Assembly: GCF_041240605.1 (NCBI RefSeq) | Contig: NZ_CP162487.1 | Span: 813,001-877,000 of the forward strand | Reading direction: 5' to 3' | Source: Xanthomonas sp. DAR 80977 | GTDB taxonomy: Bacteria > Pseudomonadota > Gammaproteobacteria > Xanthomonadales > Xanthomonadaceae | DNA: 64,000 nt | Notes under the pieces: model-generated | What the model saw: the letters and a program-made list of their open reading frames with translations, nothing else | Told to the model about the DNA's origin: nothing | Database searches by the model: none | Translations under genes and position numbers: made by a program | Shown: positions 51,924 through 59,916 of the stretch, piece after piece | Numbering within the stretch: position 1 is the first letter of the stretch | How the letters are laid out: each line of letters starts with the position of its first letter

Positions 51924-51992
51924 TGTGGGAGCGACTTCAGTCGCGACGAGGCGTTACCGGGAAAGCCCGTCGCGACTGAACTCGCTCCCACA
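51924..51992. repeat. REP-type hairpin (GTGGGAGCGA variant)
   Basis: TGTGGGAGCGACTTCAGTCG with its complement ending CTCCCACA; after the hslU stop. Confidence 0.85.
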
Positions 51993-52008
51993 GAACTTCC
52001 ATGGAACC

Positions 52009-52078
52009 TGTAGGAGCGGCTTCGGCCGCGACCTGGCATTACCGGTGGAGCCCGGTCGCGGCTGAAGCCGCTCCTACA
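52009..52078. repeat. REP-type hairpin (GTAGGAGCGG variant)
   Basis: TGTAGGAGCGGCTTCGGCC with its complement ending CTCCTACA, 16 bp after the previous hairpin. The two variants lie side by side between convergent hslU and DUF2252 genes. Confidence 0.85.
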
Positions 52079-52102
52079 GGGTTCGCCAGTGGTGAACCCT
52101 GC

Positions 52103-53467
52103 TCAGTAGAGCGGCGTCCCCGCCTGGTACGCGGCCACGAATCCCTGCCAGTCCAGCTGCACCTGCGCGGCGTAGTCGAACGCGAACTGGCGCAGTTCCG
52201 ACTTCAGCCCGCTCTTGCTGCTGGCCGCCGCGTCGATCTGCTTGTCGATGCTGTAGCTCACCACCGCCGGGTCGTAGTCCTGGTCGGACAGCGCATGCGC
52301 CGAGGCCAGCGCCTGGCCCAGGTAGGTGGCGGCGGTGGCCAGCTTGCCGGCGCTGCTCAGCGCGGTCGGGTCCAGGTCTTCCTGGAACGGCGATTTCTCG
52401 TGCACGTAGAACGGCACGCCGGCGACGCTGGCGTAGCCGATCAGCACGTCGGCATCCAGGGTCTGCGCCTTGGCGGTGCGCGCCACGCGCTCGCCTTCGT
52501 GGTTGTCGTAGCTGGAAGCAGGCATCTGCGACGGCGCGGCGACGGCGACCACGCTGGCCGCTTCCTGCTTCCATTCCAGGATCACGTCGTCGCCGGTCGC
52601 GCTGCTCGCGCCTTCGACCAGCACGTACAGGCGCTGGCGGCCGAGGCTGCCGGTGCCGGAGCCGAGCTTCTGGCGCACGTCCTTGATCGTGTAGTAACTC
52701 GACGCATAGCGCTTGGATGCCGCGATCGACGCCACATAGCCGTTCATCGCGTTGGCGACCGCCGCATAGGTGGCGCTGTCCACCGCGACCAGGTTGTCCA
52801 GATTCTGGAACGTGCGCTTGCCGCCGCTGACCGCGGTGTATTTGCCCAGCAGGCTACTGCGGCTCTTGCCGTCGGCGCTGTCGATGGCCTTGGCCACCAC
52901 GCCGCTGGTGTTGCTCTTGCCGAGCTGGAAACTCTTCTCGGCATCGCTGCCCTTGAAGTCGCCGATCTTGTCCAGGTAGGCGCCGACCATGGTCTCGATC
53001 GCGCTGCCGATGTCGCTGTCGGACAGGCCGTTGTCGCGCCCGGCCAGGACCATGCTCGCCGCCAGCCGGCGCAGGTCCCACACGTACTGTCCGAGATGGC
53101 TCTCGTCGAAGTCGGCGACCTTGAACACCGCCTTGCCGCTGCTGTCGCGCGCGGCGTCGAAGTTGCCGAGGTGGGTGTCGCCGCCGAGCCAGGTGTAGCC
53201 GGTCTGCGGGCTGGTCCACAGCGAGGCCGGCAGGGTCTTCATGTCCTGGTAGAACAGATGGTCGGTGCCGCGGTAGAACGCGTAGGCGCTGCCGGCCATC
53301 GTCGCCATCTTGGTGTCCAGCTCGGCCTGCTGCGCCGCGTAGGGATGGTTGTAGTCGCGGATCTGCTGCACCACCCAGGCGTCGCGCTGGCTCGCGGCGG
53401 TGGCGCAGCCGGCGGTGGCGGCGAGGATCAGGCCGATCAGCAACAGGCGCGGCAGGCGGGTGGGCAT
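52103..53467 (-). CDS. DUF2252 lipoprotein with kinase-like motifs
   Basis: 454 residues. Signal peptide with lipobox (LLLIGLILAATAGCATAAS), so a lipid-anchored exported protein. The DUF2252 core contains RGTDHLFYQDM, WLGGDTHLGNFDA and FKVADFDESHLGQYVWDL. The GDxHxxNF...DFD pattern is that of aminoglycoside-phosphotransferase-like kinases. Whether it binds ATP outside the cytoplasm is unknown. GGAGA lies 7 bases before ATG 53467. Downstream neighbour on the same strand of a DUF1624 membrane protein, 81 bp away. Confidence 0.85.
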   Translation of the reverse strand: MPTRLPRLLLIGLILAATAGCATAASQRDAWVVQQIRDYNHPYAAQQAELDTKMATMAGSAYAFYRGTDHLFYQDMKTLPASLWTSPQTGYTWLGGDTHLGNFDAARDSSGKAVFKVADFDESHLGQYVWDLRRLAASMVLAGRDNGLSDSDIGSAIETMVGAYLDKIGDFKGSDAEKSFQLGKSNTSGVVAKAIDSADGKSRSSLLGKYTAVSGGKRTFQNLDNLVAVDSATYAAVANAMNGYVASIAASKRYASSYYTIKDVRQKLGSGTGSLGRQRLYVLVEGASSATGDDVILEWKQEAASVVAVAAPSQMPASSYDNHEGERVARTAKAQTLDADVLIGYASVAGVPFYVHEKSPFQEDLDPTALSSAGKLATAATYLGQALASAHALSDQDYDPAVVSYSIDKQIDAAASSKSGLKSELRQFAFDYAAQVQLDWQGFVAAYQAGTPLY

Positions 53468-53548
53468 CGCAGGTCTCCAGGCGCGGACAGGGCGACCAGT
53501 CGAGCATGCCGGCATTGCACGGCGATGAATCCCCAGGCGATGGATCTT

Positions 53549-54715
53549 CTAGAGATAGCGCAGCCAGGCCAGGTCGCGGCGCCGTGCCTTCAGCCGCGCG
53601 AACGCCGCCACCGGCCAGTACAGCGCCACGCCCAGCACCACGGCGATCGCCCACAGCGTCGCCACGCGGTCCACGCCGAACAGCGCGCCGTGGTTGGCGC
53701 CCCAGTACGCCAGCGCCGCCAGGTACAGCAGCTTCAGCACGTACAGGTGCAGCAGGTAGAAGAACATCGGCGCCGCGCCGATCGCGGCCAGCGGCGCCAG
53801 CGCCCGTGCCAGCCGCGGCTGCTCGTACAGGCGCAGCAGCAACAGGCCCACGCCCAGGGTCAGCAGCAGGAACAGCAGCGACGGCGGGTACTTGGTCAGG
53901 TTGAAGAAGCTCATCGCGGTGTGCGCCACGTCGGCCTGCTCGCGCCATGGCGCGTCGCCGTAGCCGTTGTGCCAGCGCAGCAGATGGAACAGCGCCAGCG
54001 CGCCGAACCCGCTGGCCAGCAGACGCTGCTGCCGTTGCGCCGGCGCGGTGCCGGCGCCGTACCAGGGGCCGGCCGCATAGCCCAGCGCGATCACCCCGAT
54101 CCACGGCAGCAGCGGATACGAGGTGCGCAGGCGCAGTTCGCCCAGTTGCAGCCAACCACGGTCGTGCAGCACCGCCCAGGCCGCGGCCAGCGGACCGTCG
54201 CCGGGCACGTGCACGCCGTCGAGCAGGTTGTGCCCGGCCACCAGCGCCGCGCCGAGCAGCGCCAGCAGCGGCCGCGGCAGCCACAGCAAGGCGGCCAGCG
54301 CGAGCATGCTCAACCCGATCGCCCAGATCACCTGCAGGTACAGCACCTGCGGCGGGAAGGCGAAGGTCCAGGCGAAGTTGACCAGGGTCAGTTCCAGCAC
54401 GATCAGGAACAGCCCGCGCTTGAGCAGGAACGCCGCCGCGGCCTTGCGGCCATGCGGTTGCCGCGCCGCGTACAGCCACGCCGACAGGCCGGTCAGGAAC
54501 ACGAACACCGGCGCGCACAGATGCGCCAGCAGGCGCGCCGCGAACAGCGCCGGCGCGGTGGTTTCCACGTCCACCGGATCGCCGATCTGGTGCTGCAGAT
54601 AGAACGTCTCGCGCACGTGGTCGAGCAGCATCAGCGACATCACGGTGCCGCGCAGCAGGTCGATCGAGGCCAGGCGCGAGGAGGGCGGGGGAGAAGCGAG
54701 GGACGCGGAAGACAT
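53549..54715 (-). CDS. DUF1624 membrane protein (YeiB/heparan-acetyltransferase-like)
   Basis: 388 residues with about ten membrane helices. Start RLASIDLLRGTVMSLMLLDHVRETF and the following LCAPVFVFLTGLSAWL match DUF1624, a relative of acyltransferase-3 and heparan-alpha-glucosaminide acetyltransferase. His in DHVRE is likely catalytic. It may acylate a glycan or lipid; the target is unknown. Divergent from a TonB-dependent receptor across a 60-bp AT-rich gap. Confidence 0.87.
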   Translation of the reverse strand: MSSASLASPPPSSRLASIDLLRGTVMSLMLLDHVRETFYLQHQIGDPVDVETTAPALFAARLLAHLCAPVFVFLTGLSAWLYAARQPHGRKAAAAFLLKRGLFLIVLELTLVNFAWTFAFPPQVLYLQVIWAIGLSMLALAALLWLPRPLLALLGAALVAGHNLLDGVHVPGDGPLAAAWAVLHDRGWLQLGELRLRTSYPLLPWIGVIALGYAAGPWYGAGTAPAQRQQRLLASGFGALALFHLLRWHNGYGDAPWREQADVAHTAMSFFNLTKYPPSLLFLLLTLGVGLLLLRLYEQPRLARALAPLAAIGAAPMFFYLLHLYVLKLLYLAALAYWGANHGALFGVDRVATLWAIAVVLGVALYWPVAAFARLKARRRDLAWLRYL

Positions 54716-54725
54716 GCGCAGCGGT

Positions 54726-54760
54726 TCGTGCCAATATTGAAATAATATAACATTTCTTTT
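54726..54760. promoter_or_regulatory. AT-rich divergent promoter region
   Basis: CAATATTGAAATAATATAAC and the following T-run are strikingly AT-rich against the 70 percent GC surroundings. TATAAC (54746-54751) could be the -10 of the receptor gene and TATATT on the other strand that of the DUF1624 gene. The run loosely resembles a Fur box, but I could not match the consensus convincingly. Confidence 0.45.
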
Positions 54761-54775
54761 TGGGTGCTTCGCTCC

Positions 54776-56962
54776 ATGCCGTCACGTTCGCCGCAGTCCC
54801 TGTCCTTCGTCGCCGCCTTGCTGGCCGGCCTGAGCGCCGGTCCGGCCGATGCCGACCCCGTCCTCGATGCGACGTCCGATCCTGCCGCCGGGTCCGAACC
54901 GGCCGAACTGGACACGGTGCGCGTGGTCGGGCGCCGCGACTCGGGCACCTACTACGCCGACGCCACCCAGGGCAGCAAGACCGGCCTGAGCCTGCGCCAG
55001 TTGCCGCAATCGGTGCGGGTGCTGCCGCGGCAGGCGATCGACGACCTCGGCGCGACGCGCCTGGACGGCACGCTGGACTACGTCGGCGGCATCTCGCGGC
55101 AGAACGGCTTCGGCGGGCTGTGGGACAACTTCGCGGTGCGCGGCCTGCCCGGCAACGAGAACACCGGCAGCGCGACCCTGCTCAACGGCCTGTCCGGCAA
55201 CCGCGGCTACAACGCGCCGCGCGACACCGCCAACATCGAGGCGATCGAGTTCCTGAAAGGACCTGCCGCCGCGCTGTACGGCAGCAGCGAACCCGGCGGC
55301 ACCCTCAACATCGTCACCAAGCTGCCGCAGTGGCGGCCGGCGACCGCGCTGGAACTGTCCGCCGGCAGCCACGACGCCTACCGCGTCGCGGCCGACAGCA
55401 CCGGCCCGCTGGGCGACAGCGTCGCCTACCGGCTCAACCTCGCCGCCGAGGACCGGCGCAGCTTCCGCGATTTCGTGCACACCCGGCGCCGGTTCCTCGC
55501 GCCGGCGCTGACCTGGCGCCTGGGCGAGGCCACCACGCTGCAGTACAACGGCGAATGGCTGCGCCATCGCGCGCCGCTGGACCGCGGCGTGGTCGCGGTG
55601 CGCGGCGACCTGCGCGCGCTGCCGCGTTCGCGCTTCCTCGGCGAACCGGGCGACGGCGACGTGCAGGTCGAGAACCGCAATCACCAGCTGCTGCTGCAGC
55701 ACGACTTCTCCGCGGCATGGAGCGGGCTGCTCGCCGCCTCGCGCCGCGACGGCACGCTGCGCGGCTATTCCACCGAACCCGGCGCGGTGCAGGCCGATGC
55801 GCGCACGCTGTGGCGGCAGCGGCGCTGGCGCGACTTCGCCTCGCACGACAGCGCGCTGCAGGCCGAGCTGCGCGGCCAGGCGCACAGCGGCGCCTGGCGC
55901 CACGATCTGCTGGTCGGCGCGGAAGGCTACGACTTCGTGCTCGACCAGCGCATGCTGCGGGTCCGCCCCAGCGCGGCCGCGCCGTACGCGCTGGACCTGT
56001 TCGCGCCGGTCTACGGGCAGGCGCCGCCGACGCCGCTGCCGTTCGTCGATACCCACGAACGCCAGCGCAACCTGGCGCTGTACCTGCAGGACGCGGTGGC
56101 GCTGAACGCGCAGTGGACGCTGCTGCTCGGCCTGCGCCACGACCGCTACCGGCAGACGCTGCACGACGCGCGCAGCGGCGGCCGCTACGCGCAGACCCCG
56201 GCCAGGACCACGCCGCGGATCGGGTTGAGCTATGCGCCGGGCGAGCATTGGTCGTGGTACCTCAATGCCGGGCGCTCGTTCCGCCCCAACAACGGCTCCG
56301 ACGTCTGGTACGGCACCGGCACCAGCACCACGCCGGCGCCGGAGAGCGGCCGCGCGCTGGAGCTGGGCGGCAAGTGGCAGGCCAGCGACGGCCGCCTCGG
56401 CGGCACCCTGGCGCTGTACGAGATCGTCAAGGACAACGTGCTCACCGGCGATCCGCTCGATCCGGGCAACCAGATCGCCGCCGGCCGCGTGCGCAGCCGC
56501 GGCGCCGAGGCCGACGTTTCCGGCCAGTTGAGCGCGCACTGGCGGCTCAACGCCAGCGCCTCGTGGAACCGGGTGCAGGTGCTGCGCGACAACACGCTGC
56601 AGGTCGGCGGCAGCCTGATCAACGTGCCGAAGCTCAACGGCAGCGTGCTGGCGGTGCACGAGACGCCGCTGCGCGGCGGCGGCCTGCTCGGCCTCGGCGG
56701 CGGCATCACCCATACCGGCGCGCGGCTGGCCGAGGCCTACACCCAGGCGCAGGCCGACGCCGGCATCGCGCCGGCGCGGCTGCCGGCCTATACCGTGGCC
56801 AAGCTGCTGGCGTACTGGCGCATCGACGAGCGCCTGCGCGTGTCGCTGGACGTGGACAACGTGTTCGACCGCAGCTACTACACCAGCTCGGTCGCGGCCA
56901 CGCCGTGGGTGGCGGTGGGCGCGGCGCGCACGGTCACCGCCGGCGTGCAGTACCGGTTCTGA
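54776..56962 (+). CDS. TonB-dependent siderophore receptor
   Basis: 728 residues. Signal peptide ending PADADP; plug domain from ELDTVRVVGRR through LRQLPQSVRVLPRQAIDDLGATRLDGTLDYVGGI and VEFLKGPAAALYGSSEPGGTLNIVTK-like AIEFLKGPAAALYGSSEPGG; barrel of about 22 strands ending in VTAGVQYRF with C-terminal Phe. The LPQSVRVLPRQ motif is typical of ferrichrome/ferric-siderophore receptors. A GTG at 54764 is an alternative start. Substrate unknown. Confidence 0.92.
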   Translation: MPSRSPQSLSFVAALLAGLSAGPADADPVLDATSDPAAGSEPAELDTVRVVGRRDSGTYYADATQGSKTGLSLRQLPQSVRVLPRQAIDDLGATRLDGTLDYVGGISRQNGFGGLWDNFAVRGLPGNENTGSATLLNGLSGNRGYNAPRDTANIEAIEFLKGPAAALYGSSEPGGTLNIVTKLPQWRPATALELSAGSHDAYRVAADSTGPLGDSVAYRLNLAAEDRRSFRDFVHTRRRFLAPALTWRLGEATTLQYNGEWLRHRAPLDRGVVAVRGDLRALPRSRFLGEPGDGDVQVENRNHQLLLQHDFSAAWSGLLAASRRDGTLRGYSTEPGAVQADARTLWRQRRWRDFASHDSALQAELRGQAHSGAWRHDLLVGAEGYDFVLDQRMLRVRPSAAAPYALDLFAPVYGQAPPTPLPFVDTHERQRNLALYLQDAVALNAQWTLLLGLRHDRYRQTLHDARSGGRYAQTPARTTPRIGLSYAPGEHWSWYLNAGRSFRPNNGSDVWYGTGTSTTPAPESGRALELGGKWQASDGRLGGTLALYEIVKDNVLTGDPLDPGNQIAAGRVRSRGAEADVSGQLSAHWRLNASASWNRVQVLRDNTLQVGGSLINVPKLNGSVLAVHETPLRGGGLLGLGGGITHTGARLAEAYTQAQADAGIAPARLPAYTVAKLLAYWRIDERLRVSLDVDNVFDRSYYTSSVAATPWVAVGAARTVTAGVQYRF

Positions 56963-56982
56963 GCCGGCCGCGCGGCGCCGCG

Positions 56983-57438
56983 TCAGTCCTCGCCGATGTC
57001 CTCGTTCCACACGTCCGGGTTGGCGGCGATGTAGCCGCCGAGCAGGTCGATGCATTCCTGGCTGTGCAGGTCGATCACCTCGACGCCATGCTCGCGCAGC
57101 CAGTCGATGCCGCCCTGGAAGGTCACCGACTCGCCGACCACCACGGTGCCGATGTTGAACTGCCGCACCAGGCCGCTGCAGTACCAGCACGGCGCCAGCG
57201 TGGTGACCATGATGGTGTCCTGGTAGCGGCGCTGGCGGCCGGCCTTGCGGAACGCATCGGTCTCGCCGTGCACCGACGGGTCGCCTTCCTGCACGCGGCG
57301 GTTGTGGCCGCAGCCGAGCAGGCGGCCGTCGTTGTGGTACAGCGCCGCGCCGATCGGGATGCCGCCCTCGGCCAGGCCCTGGCGGGCCTCGGCGATGGCG
57401 GTGTCGAGCAGGGCGCGGTAGTCGGGCGTGGCGATCAT
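56983..57438 (-). CDS. Cytosine deaminase-like zinc enzyme
   Basis: 151 residues, cytidine deaminase superfamily. Zinc ligands and proton shuttle: His57 and Glu59 in VHGET, Cys84 and Cys87 in APCWYC. GGIPIGAALYHNDGRLLGCGHN is typical of cytosine and guanine deaminases of the yeast Fcy1 type. The C-terminus (IDLHSQECIDLLGGYIAANPDVWNEDIGED) also fits that group. Base preferred is inferred. It converges on the receptor gene, 20 bp apart. Confidence 0.88.
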   Translation of the reverse strand: MIATPDYRALLDTAIAEARQGLAEGGIPIGAALYHNDGRLLGCGHNRRVQEGDPSVHGETDAFRKAGRQRRYQDTIMVTTLAPCWYCSGLVRQFNIGTVVVGESVTFQGGIDWLREHGVEVIDLHSQECIDLLGGYIAANPDVWNEDIGED

Positions 57439-57708
57439 CGGATGCGTTCCGTAGCGGGAGAGCGCCATAGTGCGCATGGCGGCGCGGGCTGTCACCACCG
57501 CAAGCCGGGCGCGGCGCAGGGCGCCCGCGGCGGCGTCTTTGCGCGCGCCGGCCCGGGCGCGCCGCATCAGCGTTCCCGACGGCGCGCGCATGCGGCTTTA
57601 CTTGCCGCGCAAATGGGGCTATGAACGCTCTACCCCCATCCCCCGCATCACCGGCTAGGCGCAGGCCTTGCCGCAGAGACGCTGTTGTCCGATTGCAGGA
57701 GACACGCG

Positions 57709-58857
57709 ATGCGCACCACGATGTGGAAAGGGCTCGGCGGGCTGGCCGTGGCCGCGGCAGGGGTGGCGACCGGCGCGCAGGCGCAGGCCCAGGACCAGGA
57801 AAAGGCGCAGGGACTGCAATGGAGCGACGGCGCGGCCAGCGCCTCGCTCTACGGCACGCTGGACATCGGCTACGTCGGCCGCCGCGGCGGCAACGGCGCG
57901 GTCGCCGATATGGGCACCCAGAACGACCTGCAGAGCGCCGCCGGCTCCGACGGCAGCAATGTCGGCCTCAAGCTCGGCTACGACCTGGGCAACGGTACCC
58001 GCTTGATCGGCGAAGTCGAGGTCGGCGTCAATCTGACCGGGGACGAGGAGGCCGGCAGCGGCGGCGACACGTTCTACACCCGGCATGCCTGGCTGGGCGC
58101 GACCGGCGGCTGGGGGACGCTGCTCGGCGGCACCGTCGACGGCGGGCGCGCCGCGGTACTCAAGCAGTACGATCCGTTCAAGGGTCGCTCGGTCGCCAGC
58201 GCCGGTTCCCTGCAGGTGGTGGTCTCCCGGGCCAAGGACGCGATCGTCTACGTCACGCCCACCTGGCGCGGACTCAACGCCACCTTCGCCTATACGCCCA
58301 ACCTGCTCGGCGTGAGCGACCGCGACAGCCGCAGTCCGCTGTACGCGGTGATCCTGGGCTACAGCAACGGACCGCTGAGCCTCGGCTACGACCACGAAGA
58401 GGAATGGTGGGAGGACGTGCCCGGGCTGACCCGGCTCAAGATCAATCTGTTCGGGGCCAGCTACGACGTCGGCCCGTTCAAGCTGTACGGGTTCTACGAA
58501 CGCATCGACATCCAGCAGCCGTTCGACGTCGCCGCGCTCGGCTTCTACCACGAGCACAAGGGCTATCTGCTGGGCTTCACCGCGCCGATGGGCGCCAACG
58601 GCCTGTGGAAGGCGGCCTGGAGCCGGCGCGATTCGTCCTACGTGGACAACACCTGCAACAAGTGGGGCGTGGGCTACCAGCACGCGCTGTCGCCCAAGGC
58701 CTATCTCTACGCCGACTACGCGCGGATCGACAACGGCGCCGGCGGCACCTGCACGATCGCCTACAGCAACGAACAGACCTCGGCCGACCTCGGCCAGGGC
58801 GATGCGGGTGGCTACGGCATCGAGGGCCTGGATGTCGGCCTGGTGCTGAAGTTCTGA
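57709..58857 (+). CDS. Gram-negative porin
   Basis: 382 residues. Signal peptide to about AQAQAQ; then strands of a 16-strand general porin ([54 protein letters not shown]), ending in VLKF with C-terminal Phe as needed for barrel assembly. CAGGAGA is well placed before ATG 57709. A loop (NTCNKWG...GGTCTIAY) carries two cysteines likely to form a disulphide. Substrate range unknown. Confidence 0.9.
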   Translation: MRTTMWKGLGGLAVAAAGVATGAQAQAQDQEKAQGLQWSDGAASASLYGTLDIGYVGRRGGNGAVADMGTQNDLQSAAGSDGSNVGLKLGYDLGNGTRLIGEVEVGVNLTGDEEAGSGGDTFYTRHAWLGATGGWGTLLGGTVDGGRAAVLKQYDPFKGRSVASAGSLQVVVSRAKDAIVYVTPTWRGLNATFAYTPNLLGVSDRDSRSPLYAVILGYSNGPLSLGYDHEEEWWEDVPGLTRLKINLFGASYDVGPFKLYGFYERIDIQQPFDVAALGFYHEHKGYLLGFTAPMGANGLWKAAWSRRDSSYVDNTCNKWGVGYQHALSPKAYLYADYARIDNGAGGTCTIAYSNEQTSADLGQGDAGGYGIEGLDVGLVLKF

Positions 58858-58889
58858 GCGCTGTCCGGCACGCAGCGCCTGGCGCCGTG

Positions 58890-58922
58890 CCCGGCCGCCG
58901 GCGGGTCGCATCGGCGGCCGGG
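58890..58922 (+). terminator. Stem-loop downstream of the porin gene
   Basis: CCCGGCCGCC (58890-58899) and GGCGGCCGGG (58913-58922) form a perfect 10-bp stem, 32 bp after the porin stop. No T-tract follows. Confidence 0.4.
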
Positions 58923-59008
58923 TCGCGGCATGCGCCGGCCTGGGCGCCGGCCGGCGGCTCAGCGGCGGCTGCGACGCCGGCGGCAGACCACGACGGCGCC
59001 GGCAGTGC

Positions 59009-59014
59009 GATAAT
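59009..59014 (+). promoter_or_regulatory. -10 box of ubiE, leaderless arrangement
   Basis: GATAAT ends 6 bases before ATG 59021. No Shine-Dalgarno sequence. Confidence 0.6.
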
Positions 59015-59020
59015 CCCGCC

Positions 59021-59782
59021 ATGAGCGAATCCCCCTACAAGTCAGGCACCACCCATTTCGGCTTCCGCGACGTCGCCGCCAAGGACAAGCAGAAGCTGGT
59101 CGGCGAGGTCTTCACCTCGGTCGCCGGCAACTACGACCTGATGAACGACCTGATGAGCCTGGGCATCCACCGGGCCTGGAAGCGCTATTTCGTGGCCACC
59201 GCGCAGGTCAAGCCGGGCGACCGCGTGCTCGACCTGGCCGGCGGCACCGGCGACATCGCCGCGCTGCTGAAGGAGCGGGTCGGCGACGAGGGCGCGGTGG
59301 TGCTGGGCGACATCAACGCCGGCATGCTGTCGGTGGGCCGCGACCGGCTGACCAACCGCGGCCTGGTCGCGGGCCTGGACTACGTGCAGTGCAACGCCGA
59401 GGCGCTGCCGTTCCCGGACCAGAGCTTCGACCTGGTCACCATCGCCTTCGGCCTGCGCAACGTCACCGACAAGGACGCGGCGCTGCGCGAGATGTACCGG
59501 GTGCTGAAGGTCGGCGGGCAGGCGCGGGTGCTGGAGTTCTCCGAGGTCACCGCCGACTGGTTCAAGCCGATCTACGATTTCCATTCGTTCAAGATCCTGC
59601 CGCGGCTGGGCCAGCTGTTCGCCAAGGACGCCGACAGCTACCAGTACCTGGCCGAGAGCATCCGCAAGCATCCGCCGCAGGAGGCGCTGAAGGGCATGAT
59701 GGCCGAGGCCGGCTTCGCCCGCAGCCACTACAAGAACCTGACCGGCGGCATCGTGGCGATCCATTCGGGCTACAAAATCTAG
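59021..59782 (+). CDS. ubiE: Ubiquinone/menaquinone methyltransferase
   Basis: 253 residues, SAM-dependent. [26 protein letters not shown] is the family signature, [12 protein letters not shown] binds SAM, and [24 protein letters not shown] follows. It methylates carbon in ubiquinone synthesis. The start is fixed by conservation and by the -10 spacing, which suggests a leaderless mRNA. Confidence 0.96.
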   Translation: MSESPYKSGTTHFGFRDVAAKDKQKLVGEVFTSVAGNYDLMNDLMSLGIHRAWKRYFVATAQVKPGDRVLDLAGGTGDIAALLKERVGDEGAVVLGDINAGMLSVGRDRLTNRGLVAGLDYVQCNAEALPFPDQSFDLVTIAFGLRNVTDKDAALREMYRVLKVGGQARVLEFSEVTADWFKPIYDFHSFKILPRLGQLFAKDADSYQYLAESIRKHPPQEALKGMMAEAGFARSHYKNLTGGIVAIHSGYKI

Positions 59783-59790
59783 TCGAAGTG

Positions 59791-59870
59791 CCGGGATTGG
59801 GGATTCGGGATTCGCAACAGCAGCGCAGCACACGCTTTTACGAATCCCCAATCCCGAATCCCCAATCCCA
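59791..59870. repeat. Inverted pair of GGGATTGGGGATTC repeats after ubiE
   Basis: GGGATTGGGGATTCGGGATT (from 59793) faces the complementary CGAATCCCCAATCCCGAATC (from 59841) across about 30 bp that holds CGCTTTTA. A long hairpin is possible. Same organisation as at 50398-50511. Confidence 0.88.
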
Positions 59871-59916
59871 GCCTTCAAGGTAAACTTCCGGTTTCCCCGA
59901 ACCGGTGCTGTCCGCC

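Noticed and set aside
54724..54760. Definite Fur box before the TonB-dependent receptor
   Set aside because: AT-rich, but no convincing match to the 19-bp consensus by eye; kept only as an AT-rich promoter region.
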